A DNA stretch of 64,000 nt from Phaseolus vulgaris (Eukaryota; Streptophyta; Magnoliopsida; Fabales; Fabaceae), in contig NC_023757.2 in assembly GCF_000499845.2 (NCBI RefSeq), positions 42,821,798 through 42,885,797 on the forward strand, read 5' to 3'. Numbering within the stretch: position 1 is the stretch's first letter; each line of letters begins with the position of its first letter. Shown one piece after another: positions 9,020 to 23,000 of this stretch. The notes under the pieces were generated by a model, which saw only the letters and a program-made list of their open reading frames with translations, ran no database searches and was not told the origin of the DNA. The position numbers and the translations under genes were made by a program.

Positions 9020-12000
9020 ATGGCCGTTGCCACTGTGAACACCACTGTCTCCACTTCCTTTTTCCTCTCAACATCATGCAACCGAAAACTCTTCACCGTC
9101 CAACCCCTCAAACAACACCTTCCGTTACTTAAATCCTTCAAATGCCTCCGACGACGTTCAGGTTCGATCAAACCAAACCCTGTGATTTCCTGCTCTGCGC
9201 TCATCACCTCGAAGCTCGTCGTTCCGTCGAAGCTCGAATACGTCGCGGCGGAGTTCCAGTCGCTGCGGGAGCCGAAGGAGCGGGTTAAGCGCCTGCTTAA
9301 ATTCGCGGCGGAGATGTCGCCTATGGCGGAGTCAAGTCGGGTCGACTCAAACCGGGTGATGGGATGCACCTCGCGCGTGTGGGTGGAGGTGGGGATCGAC
9401 GAGGAGGGGAAGGTGCGGGTGGCTGCAGACAGTGATTCAGAGATTACGAGGGGGTTCTGCGCGTGTCTGGTGTGGGTGCTTGATGGTTCGAAGCCGGATG
9501 AGGTCATGAAAGTGAGCACCGATGATTTGGTTGGTTTGAATGTGGGGTTACCGGGAGGAAGTGGGCGGTCGAGGGTTAACACGTGGCACAACGTGCTGGT
9601 GAGCATGCAGAAGAGGACGAAGCAGTTGGTGGCTCAGAGGGAAGGGAAGGTTCCCTTTGAGCCTTTTCCTTCCTTGGTTATTACCTCTCATGGGATTTTT
9701 CCCAAGGGTAGCTACGCTGAAGCCCAGGTTAGCACCGTTTCTTTCTTTTTTTTCAATTCTGACTCTCTGGAATTCATGCAATCACATATGTTGTGTTTGT
9801 TTGCTTTTTTTCTTGTCTTTTTATTTTTGCATAATTTGTTGCTTCTGGGGCTGGGAGTGATTACACAGTCTAACAAAATCTTACACCGTCCAAAAAGTAA
9901 AGAATTGTGGAGAGTTATAGTGAGTGTTGGCTTCCTTCTGTTATCGCGAGGATCTGATCCTCATCAAAAGGTGGAGGACTTTTTTGAATAAAGTTTGACA
10001 CCCTTAAAAAATAACTAATCTGCAACTACTGTTTTTTTAGAATAAAAAATTATGTTTAGGTGTGAAATGAATTTAACTGTGTAAACTGAATATCATTGCT
10101 CCACTTTTTTTGTTTGAATCTATTTTGTCTTATTGTCGGATGCTGCTACCCTTATAGTTAGATACATGCTGTTATTAGCCAAAGTGTTTTTGATTTGTTA
10201 AAAAAATAACTACTGGACAATCTCTATTTAATATAGTATTAATCACATAACCAAAAAAGGAAAGATGAAATGCAAGACGCAAATTTTAATCATTCTTAAT
10301 AAAAATAGTTAAATAATAAAATTACATATAGTTCTTTCTCCCTCTTCCTTTGGCCCTTATCTACCCCAACCTTTCTATTCCTTCCTTTCATCCCTTTCTT
10401 TCACCCAAAATTTCTTGTACTGTGCATCCAACACATCAACTAGACAAAATGTTGAATTGTGACTCAGATGTTTTGCTAAGCTGTCTTTCTACTTGCTATA
10501 TCTTCACTATTAATTAGTTGCATTGAAGAACAACATCATCTTAAGATCTTTATAACACACTTTTGTGCGTACAAATTTGTGTTTGATGAAAGTCCTACTG
10601 TACCAAAACTTCCTGCGCATTTCTTTGGTGGTCCTTTAGTTTCATGAGATTTTTTTCTCAAAGTTGAGCACTTCAATGTGAATGACATGTCAACCAAAGA
10701 CCAAGGATGGTGATGTATGTAGGTACTGTTAAGCTGTACACACTAACTTGTTACTCACTGTCCACACAATTTGGGCTTTTAGAAATTTTTGGGAGTTTTT
10801 CTTTTTCCTTTTTGTTTTTTTGTTAATGAACTTCAATTTAAAACGTTGTCATATGCTTACTTTATCTGTTCAAGTAGTTCTTCTCTGAAAGGACATGTTT
10901 ACTTCACATCATTATAGATTGTTATGCCCACCACAAATGCCATAATTTCTTGGAATTATGACCTGACAGCATTGTTCTCCTAATTTTGTTCTAGCTTCAC
11001 TGCAGGCAAAATATTTGTTCCCTAATGAGTTAAAAGTTAATGAACTAGTCAATGTGCTGAAGGAGAAGAACATTGGTGTTGTTGCACACTTTTACATGGA
11101 TCCTGAGGTCCAAGGCATTTTAACTGCTGCTCAGAAGCAATGGCCTCATATCCATATATCTGATTCACTGGTCATGGCAGATACTGCAGTTAAAATGGCA
11201 AAAGCTGGATGCCAGTTCATAACAGTGCTAGGTGTGGATTTTATGTCAGAAAATGTGCGTGCCATCCTTGATCAAGCTGGTTTTAGTGAGGTATGCATTT
11301 CTCTTGTGTTTGTGTTTTCTATTTTGAAGATAGTCATCAGCAGGCGAAATATGTAATGATAAGTGAAGGCTGTCTAGAAGATAGCCTCTATTAAGTTAAG
11401 TTTCCTATTTATAAACATTGGTGAATGGTTTGTATGAAGCAGGTTATATGTGCTGCAGTAAACCATATTAGTAAAATTCAATATCTGGGTTGTGTGTTAA
11501 TCCTTAGCCCTTAATTTTTCTTCGGATAATTACTTGCAGGTTGGTGTGTATCGGATGTCAAATGAGCAAATTGGTTGTTCTCTGGCTGATGCTGCAGCTA
11601 CTCCTACTTACATGGAATATCTTTCTGCTGCTTCCAGATCTACGTCTTTGCACGTCATATACATTAACACTAAGTTAGAGACAAAGGCATTTGCTCATGA
11701 GCTTGTTCCTACAATAACCTGTACTTCATCAAATGTTGTCCAGACTATTCTACAGGTTGGTCAAATAAAAACCTTTATTATTCCTCTTTGACATTGTAAT
11801 GATCATATGATCATCACCAAGCCCATTTAGTTGTTTCTTTAAATAATTTGTTGGTCCATACTCATGCAGGCATTTGCTCAAGTTCCAGATTTAAGCATAT
11901 GGTATGGACCTGATTCTTACATGGGTGCAAACATTAAAGAATTGTTCCAACAAATGACAAAGATGACTGATGAAGAGATTGCTACAATACATCCCGAGCA

Positions 12001-13696
12001 CAACCAAGACTCTATTAGATCATTATTACCTCGACTTCACTATTTTGAGGTAAGATCTTTAGCACGTTTTTTAAAATTCCAGGAAAGAATCTAATTCATT
12101 TGGAATTAGATGTGCGTCATTTACATGTTGTGTCAATCCATTTGATTGAGATCTTCTGTTTATCCTTTTGGGATGCTGGTTTGTAGTGAAAACGTTTTGT
12201 TGTGAACTATTTTTCCACGTGTCAATGATATACTCAGTAAGTTAGTATGATACCTCATTCTTATTGTACATTTCCCTCTCATAATTTCATTCACATAAGT
12301 TGGTATATATGCTTTGTTAAATAATTTCATCTTTCTTTTCCCGGTGTTGGGTTTTATGCGACATTACACTTTGAGAGAAATTTACCAGTGCCTGCACTTG
12401 ACACTGTTGTGGTCTTTCTTTATTTTCTGCAGTTTTTTTTAAAAATTTGAATTTTCCTTGTATAAAATATGGCTTGTATTGTATTGGCTTATAATCTGCT
12501 GGTTTAAGTGTTTTTATTTTAGTAGGCTAGTACTAGCAATCTATGGTTCTGTACTTCATTTCATGATTATATATTCTTTTTTGACTTGGTGCCAGGATGG
12601 AACATGCATTGTTCACCATCTATTTGGCCATGAAGTTGTGAAGAACATAAAAGAAATGTATTGTGATGCGTTTCTCACTGCTCATCTAGAGGTTCCTGGA
12701 GAGATGTTTTCATTGGCGATGGAAGCAAAGAGAAGGGGAATGGGCGTAGTAGGCTCCACTCAGAATATTTTGACTTTCATAAAGGATCGGGTTCAGGAAG
12801 CTTTGGATAGAAATATAAATGATCATCTCCAATTTGTTTTAGGAACAGAATCTGGGATGGTGACTTCAATTGTTGCTACAGTTCGTAGCTTGTTGGAGCC
12901 TGCGAAGTCCTCTTCTGAAAAAGCAAAAGTTACTGTTGAAATAGTCTTTCCAGTTTCTTCCGACTCAATCTCAGAAACATCCTCAAGTTTATCCTCTGGT
13001 GTTCATTCTGCCAAAGTGGGTGATATCATACTTCCCGTGGTACCAGGAATAGCTAGTGGGGAGGGTTGTTCCATTCATGGTGGTTGTGCATCTTGTCCAT
13101 ACATGAAGGTAGAGTTTGTCGTTTGCTTTACATATGGTTAGCTCAGTTTGTAACCCGTTTTGAGATATTCTCGTAGAGTGACAAGATCTTGAATAGCAGT
13201 TGCATAAATGACGATAGTTGGTTGGTCATTAAGTACATTATAGGTTTATTTCTAAAATGTAATGAAAGACTTTAGTTCTATCATTTATCTCATCGAGGTG
13301 GGTTTTATATGGATTGTAACTAGTTTTCTTAAAAAAGAATTCTTGCAAGCTGTCATCTGATTGTATCTTCAACCTTTCAGATGAATTCTCTCAGCTCACT
13401 CCTGAAGGTTAGCCATAACTTACCTGATGAAGAAAATATTCTTTCTGCATACAAGGCAGAGCGATTTAAGCTACAGACACCAAATGGCAAATCAGTGGCA
13501 GATGTTGGATGTGAGCCTATTTTGCACATGCGGAACTTCCAGGTTAGCTTCTTGGTATATTTCCTATATTATTGAGTGGCACGTGTACCATGTGCTTTGA
13601 ATTCACGTATTGATACTTGCACAGGCTACTAAAAAGCTTCCAGAGATTCTTGTTGACCAGATTCTTCACCCTCGAGAAAGTACACGGTCAATTTGA
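9020..13696 (+). CDS. QS: Quinolinate synthase, chloroplastic (SufE-NadA fusion), 7 exons
   Basis: Plant quinolinate synthase makes quinolinate from iminoaspartate and dihydroxyacetone phosphate, a step of de novo NAD synthesis in plastids. Exons: 9020-9727, 11006-11290, 11540-11755, 11870-12049, 12596-13108, 13381-13542 and 13625-13696. All introns are GT-AG and phase 0; the product is 711 residues, the usual length. Residues 1 to about 55 are Ser/Thr/Arg-rich like a transit peptide. About 65-220 is a SufE domain with the sulfur-acceptor cysteine C116 in MGCTSRVW. NadA follows from about 240, with ISDSLVMADTA, GVDFMSENVRA and TCTSSNVVQT. The three expected [4Fe-4S] ligands are present: C344 (IGCSLAD), C467 (GTCIVHH) and C630 (CASCPYM). 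ATG 9020 is chosen for its GCCATGGCC context and because it opens the transit peptide; the in-frame ATG at 8813 would add 69 unlikely residues. Confidence 0.96.
9728..11005 (+). other. Intron 1 of the quinolinate synthase gene
   Basis: A 1278-base intron between the SufE-coding exon and the first NadA exon. It starts GTTAGC and ends with TGCAG. No gene or transposon with clear ends was recognised inside; a pyrimidine-rich stretch lies near 10325-10410. Its position separates the two fused domains, so it may mark the original fusion join. Confidence 0.85.
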
Positions 13697-16600
13697 TAAA
13701 CTAGTGAAACAATAATGTGATCTGAAGACCGAAATTTGTGCTGCTATCTTGTGAGCAATTCCAAGTTGCAACTGCTGCAAAAGCTAGGTTCGTTCATGGT
13801 CTTTGTTGTTGTATGGTATCTAATATATATTATTTAGATAAAGATTACATAATATAGTCATACCGATATAGAGAAATAAATGAAATTACACCTGCTTTTT
13901 TTTTTCTTTTATTAATAAAAAAGATCGTACAGGACATATGATGTTTTGAGCGAGCAAAGTAGTATTGCACAAAATACCCATTTAGATATGCATTTGAAGT
14001 TTTTACAGGATGGATTTTAAGGTACATTAGCATGATATGTGGTCTATCATGAATCGCAATTGAGTTTCTAAATTAATATCATTATCACATGATTATAAGA
14101 CATCCTTCAGACCAAATTCTTCCTCTTCTCCATATCTGAACTAATTTTGGTGATTTTTGGCGGTGGCCTTTTTTCCCTTCTTTTCCTCTCTGTCAACAAC
14201 CAGATAACCGGCTTTCTTTATTACTATGAGTGTTGTCATTCTCGCCATCACATTCCTCCACAAGTATCATAGTCTTATCTTTCTCATTTCCCTAAGTCGG
14301 TTTTGTAATCGATTCCTCAATCATTCTCATGGTTTTGGCAGAGGGTGTGGAGGGGGCTCATGCTGCGTTGAAAGCCAAGGTGTTGTCTTTGGTCTCTGGG
14401 ATTTTGCAATTCGCTATGTCATGTGTAGGGAAGAAATATTGTGCCTCCTCCATTTTGCTAGCCTAGTGACTGGTGTTCTATTCAACTATAAGGGGTTTCT
14501 GGAATGGTGGTTTCCATTATCTTGCTACGAAGATGATTGATCATTAGGTTACCTTAAAAGTGAACTAGGAGGATGACAATGGCGACATAGATTGAAAGAT
14601 TGTAGTATGGTAGTCCACAATGAGGCTCCAATTCTTTGGAAAGGAGAAGGAATATGGTATGGATGGTGCACCATTGTGATATAAACATGAAATCAATTTG
14701 AGCGCAATATAAACCGCACTCATGGTATCGATATTTTTTTTGTGGCAAAATAGCAAATATTTCCTCTATAGTAGTACATCATTAAATATTTTACACTACT
14801 ATTTCAATTAGTGATTAGCATTATTCACATTGTATATTCATGGATTTACCATCCTAAGGAATAAACACACTAATGTAATTGGATTTTTTTTTCTCAATTT
14901 TCCTAAACTGAGCCAAAAACTAATCTTTTCAAGATTCAATTTTGTCATTCCTTTATTTTATTATTATTTAAAACAATTCGAACAATTTAAATTGATGTTG
15001 ATTTTTAAAAATTATATCAATAACTGTTTTTTTTTAATATGACTATTTTTTCCTTACCTTTATTATAATTCATATTTTTTTTCTTTAAAAAGAGTTCATT
15101 TACTTTATTTAAAAAAAAAATATAAACTATTATTTTCTTCTTTTAGATTAGACTCACGTTGGTCCAATATGGTTTTTCTTCTAACTTTAATAGTATATTG
15201 ATTTAAATAAATAATGTGATATTAAAAGAGATATTTTACGCAAATAAATAATGTAACACTAACAGAGGTAAAATAAATATTTTTATAAGAATGAAAACTG
15301 CATAATAATAATAATAATAGTAATAATAAAAAAATAAAATAAAAAAAGATAAATAAGCAATCACTTACATAGATGATGTAGTAAGAATAGATTGAACAAC
15401 TAGGCTAGATGGTGTAAAAGACACTAGAGGATCTAACAGCTGATTACTATCTTCACACTAGACAATATGAAGAGAGATCATCTATAAAAAAAAAATAATA
15501 CGCAAAATCAAGTTTATCATAATTTATATCTTGAAAAAGGTAAAGATAGGTTTAAGTTTGCATTTAAACTATGCAAAATTTAAAATTTTAATATACACCT
15601 TATCTCCTATGATTTTATTATTTAAATTGTTTTTTACCTCAATTTCTAAATTATACGAGACTATTAAGATATAGAACAAAGTATTTATTTATTATTTTAT
15701 TATAAACTCGTAATACCAAACTTGATTTCAATATACTCAAGTCTCACATGAAAATTTAGAACAATAATAAATTATAAACATTTATTTCCTTAATTCATTG
15801 AAATATTTTTAAAACAAAATAATGATGAAATGTTTAGCAACTAAAACAAATAATATGTTAAATGTGTCACTAAACATGAGCTTAAAACATGAATAGTGTA
15901 AATTTATCTAAAGCATTCGATAATATGCATGAGAAAGGGAACTTCCTCATCAACTTAAAAAGTCATTTTCATAATTTTTATCATTTAAAAAAACATTAAA
16001 ATGTATTTTAAATGACAAAGTTCTTTAATACGAAATAAAATATTTAAAAAAAATTAATTATAAAAAATTAAAATAGTGTGTCTAAAGAAGTTATCTCACT
16101 AAAACAGTATTTGTGGAAAAAGTGTTCAATTGAAATCAAATACAGGATAATTTGTTTTTCAAAAACATTTATAATTAACCAAATGAATTTTCACCGTTCA
16201 CGACCCACGCAAAAATCCCAATTCTCAAATAACACTGAGTTTTTTTTTTTTCGACATCACTTTGACCTCATATAATTCACATAATTGAATACAAAATAGA
16301 GAATATTTTAAAGATAATGAAATATATCATGTATTACTAAATAAATTCGAAAAAAAAGTTAGAGTAAAAACAATAGCAAATTAACGTATATTGAACTTGG
16401 GAGGGTGTAAGAATAATTCTTTTAATAAGAAAAAGTCAATATTTTTCTCTTATTATGAAGTTATTGACTCGTTTCCTTCTCTGATTCTTACAATTTACAG
16501 AAATTTGGACAATAGTTTGGTACAGAAAGATTAAATTTGAAGGGACAACATAATAACAGAATAGACACCCTTCAATCACTCTCGTGAATGGTGATTTGTG

Positions 16601-19600
16601 GGCACACTATTAGATTATTGACTCCTTTGACCAACAATTGATATTAGTTAACTATGTTCCTTGCGTAAAAGAAGTCATCATTTGAAATAAAAGATTCACT
16701 TTAATTATTTTATTTTATATTTTACTTTCTTTTTATTGTAAAATATTTCAGTGTAAATAAAATTACCCTAAAATGCATTAATGGTAACAGGGTACCTCTT
16801 CCTTGTTATAAAATATATATTACTCATTCTATTTTTTATTCTCTTAATTTTTTCTAAAATTTGTTGTTCATATTTTATCTATTTTAAAATTTTATCGCAT
16901 CCTACAATTCTCCATATTTTTAAATCGTAAACTTCTATTTACTATAAAGATATTTTGTTTTTCTATTTTTTATCGAGGATTTAGTCATCAAACTTAGTTT
17001 GATTAGTTGAGAAAAGTGAAACTTTCAACTTATTATATCATAACTAAAATTATGATATGTTTAGATAACTTGCACTATATTCTCATACTTTGAAGTTAAT
17101 ACAAACCGCAAAGATGAGGTTATAAAATGTTTTTTGGAAAACAAACGATTCACGTAAGGAAAGTTAATGTGTTTGATAGAACTTTAGAATTACTTATATA
17201 AATTAGTCCATAAATTGGAATTATCTAGGTTAGATTGGAAATTTAGATAAAGTAAGTTTTGACTTGGTTGATGGATGAATGAGTTGGATTGAATGTTTGA
17301 TGGTTGATTTGTATTGTATTGTTGAACTAAATGTTTGAATGGACTGAATAAGCTTTAGATGCAACTTTAAAAATGAATTTGAGTTGTCTGGAAGGTTAGA
17401 TTTCTCATTCAAGTTTGAAATTTAGTTTGCAAATTCTGTCAAATTCGCTCAGTGTAGGAAAAATTTGTTCAATATAAATTTAAGGGTACTCTCAGGGTCA
17501 AATTTGCGTAACACATTTTGTCAACACTTAACGCTTTCACCCCTACGTCGATGCGAATTTGGATGCAATTTTGGGGTACTTTCTACCTCCAAATTCGCTT
17601 AAGCCTTTGCTCCTTCACTAAGCGAATTTAGTGAAAACTCAAATCCACTTAGTGCAAGCATAGTGTAGTTAGCAAATTTTCGTGGACTTAAGTCCGGACT
17701 TCCTATGATCAAGTCTTTTTGATAATATTTGTCATTTTTGCTTAACAATTTTTTGTTTCTTTTTTACGGTCATGAAATTGAATTAAACATTCGAAAATTT
17801 TATTATTTTGTAAATTATAATTCATTACAATTTTTTAATGTGAATATTTGATTCAACTCTCATGAAATTTGAATATTTAAAACAAGTATATATAACTATT
17901 ATTAAAATATAAAGTTAATACTAATTTGTAAGATAAATTTGTTCCTTATCTCTCTTTATTAATCTTGAAGGAGAAATGATATCTAAATAAAATAAAAAAA
18001 TACATATTACCACACAATCATATAATTTCTAACACACAAACTAAGATCCAAAATATCTATTATCACATTAAATTCACTTCTATTTATCCATTATATTGAA
18101 TAATATTATTATTAAGTTCACAAATATGTTTATTTGTTCATTTGTCCTACTAAAAAACTTTATGTATATGTTTAAAAAAGTGAATAACTTTTTTAACAAT
18201 AAATAAACGTGTTTGAGACAAATATTAGATGCGGTAGATGGGATTAGCCCACACTTGCACCCCATTTGGTGTGTTAGATCAAAGAAAGAAATAGGGAAGT
18301 TTTTATATTCTAATTCCTAAATTCCTGATCTAATGTTTAAGAAATAGTTAGTAGTAGTATCAAAGAGAAATAATATATGGTTACAAATATTCTCATTTTA
18401 TGTGCAACTTTAATTATTAATTAATATAGTATAATATTAATTAAGTGTGGAACCTTAAGAATCTGAAAATAAAATGAAGAGATTAAAAGATGGTGATAAG
18501 ATTTTGATGAGAAGGTTATTATGATGTAAAGAGATGGAGTAAAAAAGGAGTGAAGAGTATAATAAGAAGTTGTGAGTGTGGTTCCCCATTGATGATAGTG
18601 TTGGCAATGTGTATAAATAAAATAGAATAATTAGGTATGGTCCCATTAAAGTTGCTTTGGTGGGTGGAGGTAGCTTCATAGCCATAATCTTAAAGTCAGT
18701 TTCTCTTGGGCCGTATGAATTGCAATTAATAATATTAACAGAGGAAAGTAAAAGCAGATGCATATCCCCAAGGAAGACCCTAATCATACACAAATACTAC
18801 ATCCATAACCATGCTATTCAACTTTAACACGCACTAATTAAACAATGTTAATTGCCTTAACACCCATCATGAGCCTCTTATTTTAAGGACTTGTCCCAGA
18901 TTTTAAGGCGTTACCTTTTTAATATTTAAAAGTTTAAAACAGAGTTAATCATGTTCTTAGTAAAAATATTTTTATCTCCTTAGCTAATATTGTAGAGACA
19001 TTTGTCGAAGTTAGTGTGACTTAATTAACAACTCGTATTAAGCTTGTAGAAAAAATATGAATTCAATTCTTACATAATAAATCCAACCAGAACAATTAAA
19101 TTCGGAGTTAAAAATATGTCTTTTAGACTTTTACGAATGGAATAAAAATCCATTTAAAAGTAATCTTAATGAAAAATAAATATTAAATTTAACAATGTGA
19201 TTATTACTTCTTCATACTATTATAACTTGAATTGATCTTAGAATTAGAAATTACAATTTAATATTAAAAAAAATTAAAATCAGAAGATATAAAGAAATGA
19301 GAGAGCAGACCAAATATAAAAAGGACACATGTCATAGAAAAAAGATAGAACAACAATTTGACCAAAATTTCATATGTTTCTAACTAAATTGAATATTCTA
19401 GTTGATATTCATCATTTGCTATGACCAACCAAAACTTCAAATATACTTCTTAAATTTTTCAACAATAAAAAAAAGTCTTAATTAGAGTGATTACTTAAAA
19501 AAAAACATTCTAAGTTGTTTATTTATTAAATTAAAAGAGAGAGTTAAAGAAATAAATTGCCGGTCTATTTAGGGTTGTAATGCCTTTACACGGTTAGGTG

Positions 19601-20058
19601 GAAAAAATTTCAGTTGAATTCAATAAGAAAGAAGACCCTAGCTTCAAACAAAAGATATCGTGGTTTGTAGTAGAAGTTCCAATGTAAATGTTTGGGTTTA
19701 TATTCTTATTCTGATTATTTAGTACAAAACCTTTGTTAACAAGAAGAATCCATGATGTAGCATCACATAAGTTTTGGCTTATTATTTTTTTGTGTTTAGT
19801 TATTGGAGTGTGTGTAGAGAGTCCTTTCCTTAGCGAGGTAAAAGTAAATTTGGAAAATGAAACCCCACCTATTCGGGTTCTGGTCCTAGTTTTGATGGGA
19901 TGGTGAGGGAGCATAAAAATAAAATCACTATATTCTCTCACACTCTCTCTCCTCTCTCTGTGGTTATGAGCAGTAGGAAGAGTTGTTTATAATTTGAAAA
20001 CTTGAACGCAGCCAACAAAGTAGGGGATTGATTGTTCTTTGTAGTTCTTCTGTTTTGT
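13697..20058. other. Intergenic, AT-rich, no gene recognised
   Basis: The left end is the 3' UTR of the quinolinate synthase gene. The rest is AT-rich with homopolymer runs, an ATA/ATT microsatellite near 15303-15345, and scattered short ORFs with no family resemblance. A patch at about 17430-17680 is less AT-rich and repeats the motif AAGCGAATT/AATTCGCT several times in both orientations. The right end (19600-20058) should hold the promoter of the Neprosin gene and contains a CT-rich stretch near 19938-19960. No TATA box could be assigned with confidence. Confidence 0.55.
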
Positions 20059-23000
20059 ATGGACATGAAGGCATATTCAGTTTCCTGGACAAAACATAAG
20101 AAAGAGCCATATTTTGCAGTTCCTCACACAAGAAGACAACAACAGTGCATACAAGCAAATCATGATACCCCAGAAGAAACAACTTCACTAAATCATTCCC
20201 TGAAATTGGCGCTTTCCACTTCCCAAAACACTCTACTGCCTACGCTACCTGCCTTTGTTGTTTTGCTACTACTTGTTACTTCAATTGGCACATCATTTTC
20301 TCACCCCATTGCCTCCAATTCACCTTTGCCACCACCCTCTCACCCCACTGCTAACCATACTTTCAGACCAGCTCCAGTGTCGCAAAAGTTCAGGACAATC
20401 AGAGCTCACCTCAAGAAGATTAACAAGCCACCTGTTAAAACAATTAAGGCATTTTTCCTTTTACTTTACAATCTGTGACAATGACACTACTGCATTTCCC
20501 TTCTCCCGATTCAATGATCTTTGTTTCTGTTCCTTTCTTGCAGAGTCCAGATGGGGATTTGATAGACTGTGTTTTCTCTCATCACCAGCCTGCTTTTGAC
20601 CATCCTTTGCTCAGAGGGCAAAGACCATTGGTAATTTCATCCAACTCAACCCAAGGAAACTGACTTTCTTTTCAAATCATAAACACATCCACATTCCTCA
20701 GAATTGTTTAACCATTCTGGGGATGGTGGAATCCAATTTAGCCACTATTCATCTTTTCGTCTAAAGGTTTTATTTTGGGGATTGAATTTTATTTGAGAGA
20801 CTGAGAAAGTAAGAGGCTTAAGGTTTACAGGATCCACCAGAAAGGCCAAAGGGCCACCACAATGGAGAAACAGTCACAGAGAGCTTTCAGCTTTGGACTG
20901 ATTCTGGTGAAATATGCCCTGAAGGAACTGTTCCGATCAGAAGAACAACTGAACAAGATTTTCTACGAGCAAGCTCTATCAGAAGATTTGGAAGAAAAGT
21001 ACGGAGGGACTCAACTGGCACTGGTCATGAGGTTAGTGCTTACGGATGGATGTAATTTGTTTATTGAACTTTCAGTGCCAATTCAATCCTTTTGCCTCTA
21101 TTTTTTCCGTTTCTCACAATGCATTAATTTGAGAGGAAAATGTATGCTCTTATCTTCTCAGCATTGCGTTCATTTCCACCCTTTTTCTTTACCAGAAAGA
21201 AAAGAACAACCCTGTTTTTCCTTATTCATCAAAATTCAACATGAACTGCAAAAACGAAGACATTGAAGGGACACCACTTTCGAAAGTTTGCCTCCTGGGT
21301 GGACCAAAAAGTAACGTGGAAATCATTATTTTCGTGAGGAAGTTATTGTATCCCTGTTGGATGCCACATGCAAATCTTTTTTCAGAACGAGCTAACAATT
21401 GAAATAAATAAAAGTCCTTAGCACACAATAGGAAAAATCGTTGATTCTTATGCACGCATATGTGTAACTTCTACTGATAATTTTGATTTTTTGACACATC
21501 CTTTTGCAGCATGCAGTTGTTTTTGTAAACGGAGATCAATACTATGGAGCAAAAGCGAACATAAATGTATGGACACCCAGCGTAACCGATCCATACGAAT
21601 TCAGTTTGTCACAGATATGGGTTATTGCTGGATCTTTTGGCAATGATCTGAATACCATAGAGGCTGGATGGCAGGCATGTCAATATCTACTTGTCCAAAA
21701 ATTCACAGTCATCCATTTTTTGTAGTAAATATTGTGAAAGTGTTGAAGAATGTACTAGGATTGCATTTGTCTTTATCGTTGATAAAAAATAAAAATAAAA
21801 ATTGTCTTTATCATTTGCTTTAGTTTTCAGTTCTTCGATTTCTAGCTAAATAACAAGCATGCTTTCCTTCAGGTAAGTCCTGAGCTATATGGAGACAACT
21901 ATCCTAGGTTCTTCACTTATTGGACAGTAAGTAATGCACGTTTCATTTTTCTTCTTTTGTTTCTTTTTGCCTTCATTTCTTTAATATCTTACAGTATGTG
22001 CTATTTGACAGACGGATGCATATCAAGCAACTGGATGCTACAATTTACTATGTTCAGGATTTGTCCAAACTAACAACAGGATAGCAATAGGGGCTGCAAT
22101 CTCCCCAAGATCCATCTATAATAACAGACAATTTGATATTGGCTTAATGGTTTGGAAGGTGAGTCTTTTTCTTTTTTTCCCCGAAACAATTCATCACCTT
22201 AAGTCAACCAAAAAGAAAACACCAATTAAGGAGAAAAGAGGGTCCTTTAACACAAAAGGCTCAATGGTTTGGATGGTGGTTTGTTGTTAATTTGAGCTTT
22301 TATGCTTTTCAAACCGTTATTTGCTTCATTTCGAAGCTTGTTTACTTTGAGAAAAAAAGGGCTAAACATGCACAATCAAACTAAGAGTAAAGAAAATCAT
22401 ATCTAAGTGAGGCAATAATTCGTTTACTTCTTTTTTGCCCCTTTACTTTTGAATTTTCTGCATGTTATTGTTATTCAAATGGAAGATTCCCTTGCTTTCC
22501 TTGTACTAGTGTCCTTCATGGGGTCGACTCTAGCTGAGCCTTTTCCTTTCCTTCCTTTATTAAAGCAATATTTCGCGGCACACGCTTTTCTCTTTTATTT
22601 TGGTTTTGCTCTAACGGGCATCTCACTTTGTCTTACCACTTCTTTTTCCTCAGTTTTACTCTCCTCCAATAATATCATTAATAATGGTAATCAACTACTC
22701 TATAATACTGAGACACGCATTAATTAATTAACCCGTAAGGGAAAAATTTGGTGTTTGCATTTATGCCAACACATTAATGTAGGTTAGACAGTTGGAGTCA
22801 AGCTGTAACATACTAACATGCATTTTCTTTTGCTTTAATAATTCTAAGATACCATAATGAAATTCTGTGTATAGGACCCAAAGCATGGACATTGGTGGCT
22901 GGAATTTGGGTCGGGGCTACTTGTTGGGTACTGGCCAGCATTCTTGTTTAGCCACTTGAGAAACCATGCTAGCATGGTACAATTTGGAGGAGAAATAGTG

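Noticed and set aside
9010..9606. 198-codon minus-strand ORF
   Set aside because: It is the antisense shadow of the GC-rich first exon of quinolinate synthase and resembles no family.
14335..14470. Short frame encoding about 45 residues beginning MVLAEGVEGAH
   Set aside because: Too short, with no homology, and it overlaps a longer unrelated frame; kept as intergenic.
18455..19941. Minus-strand ORFs of about 112 and 115 codons
   Set aside because: Low-complexity content, no homology recognised, and they lie in the AT-rich spacer before the Neprosin gene.
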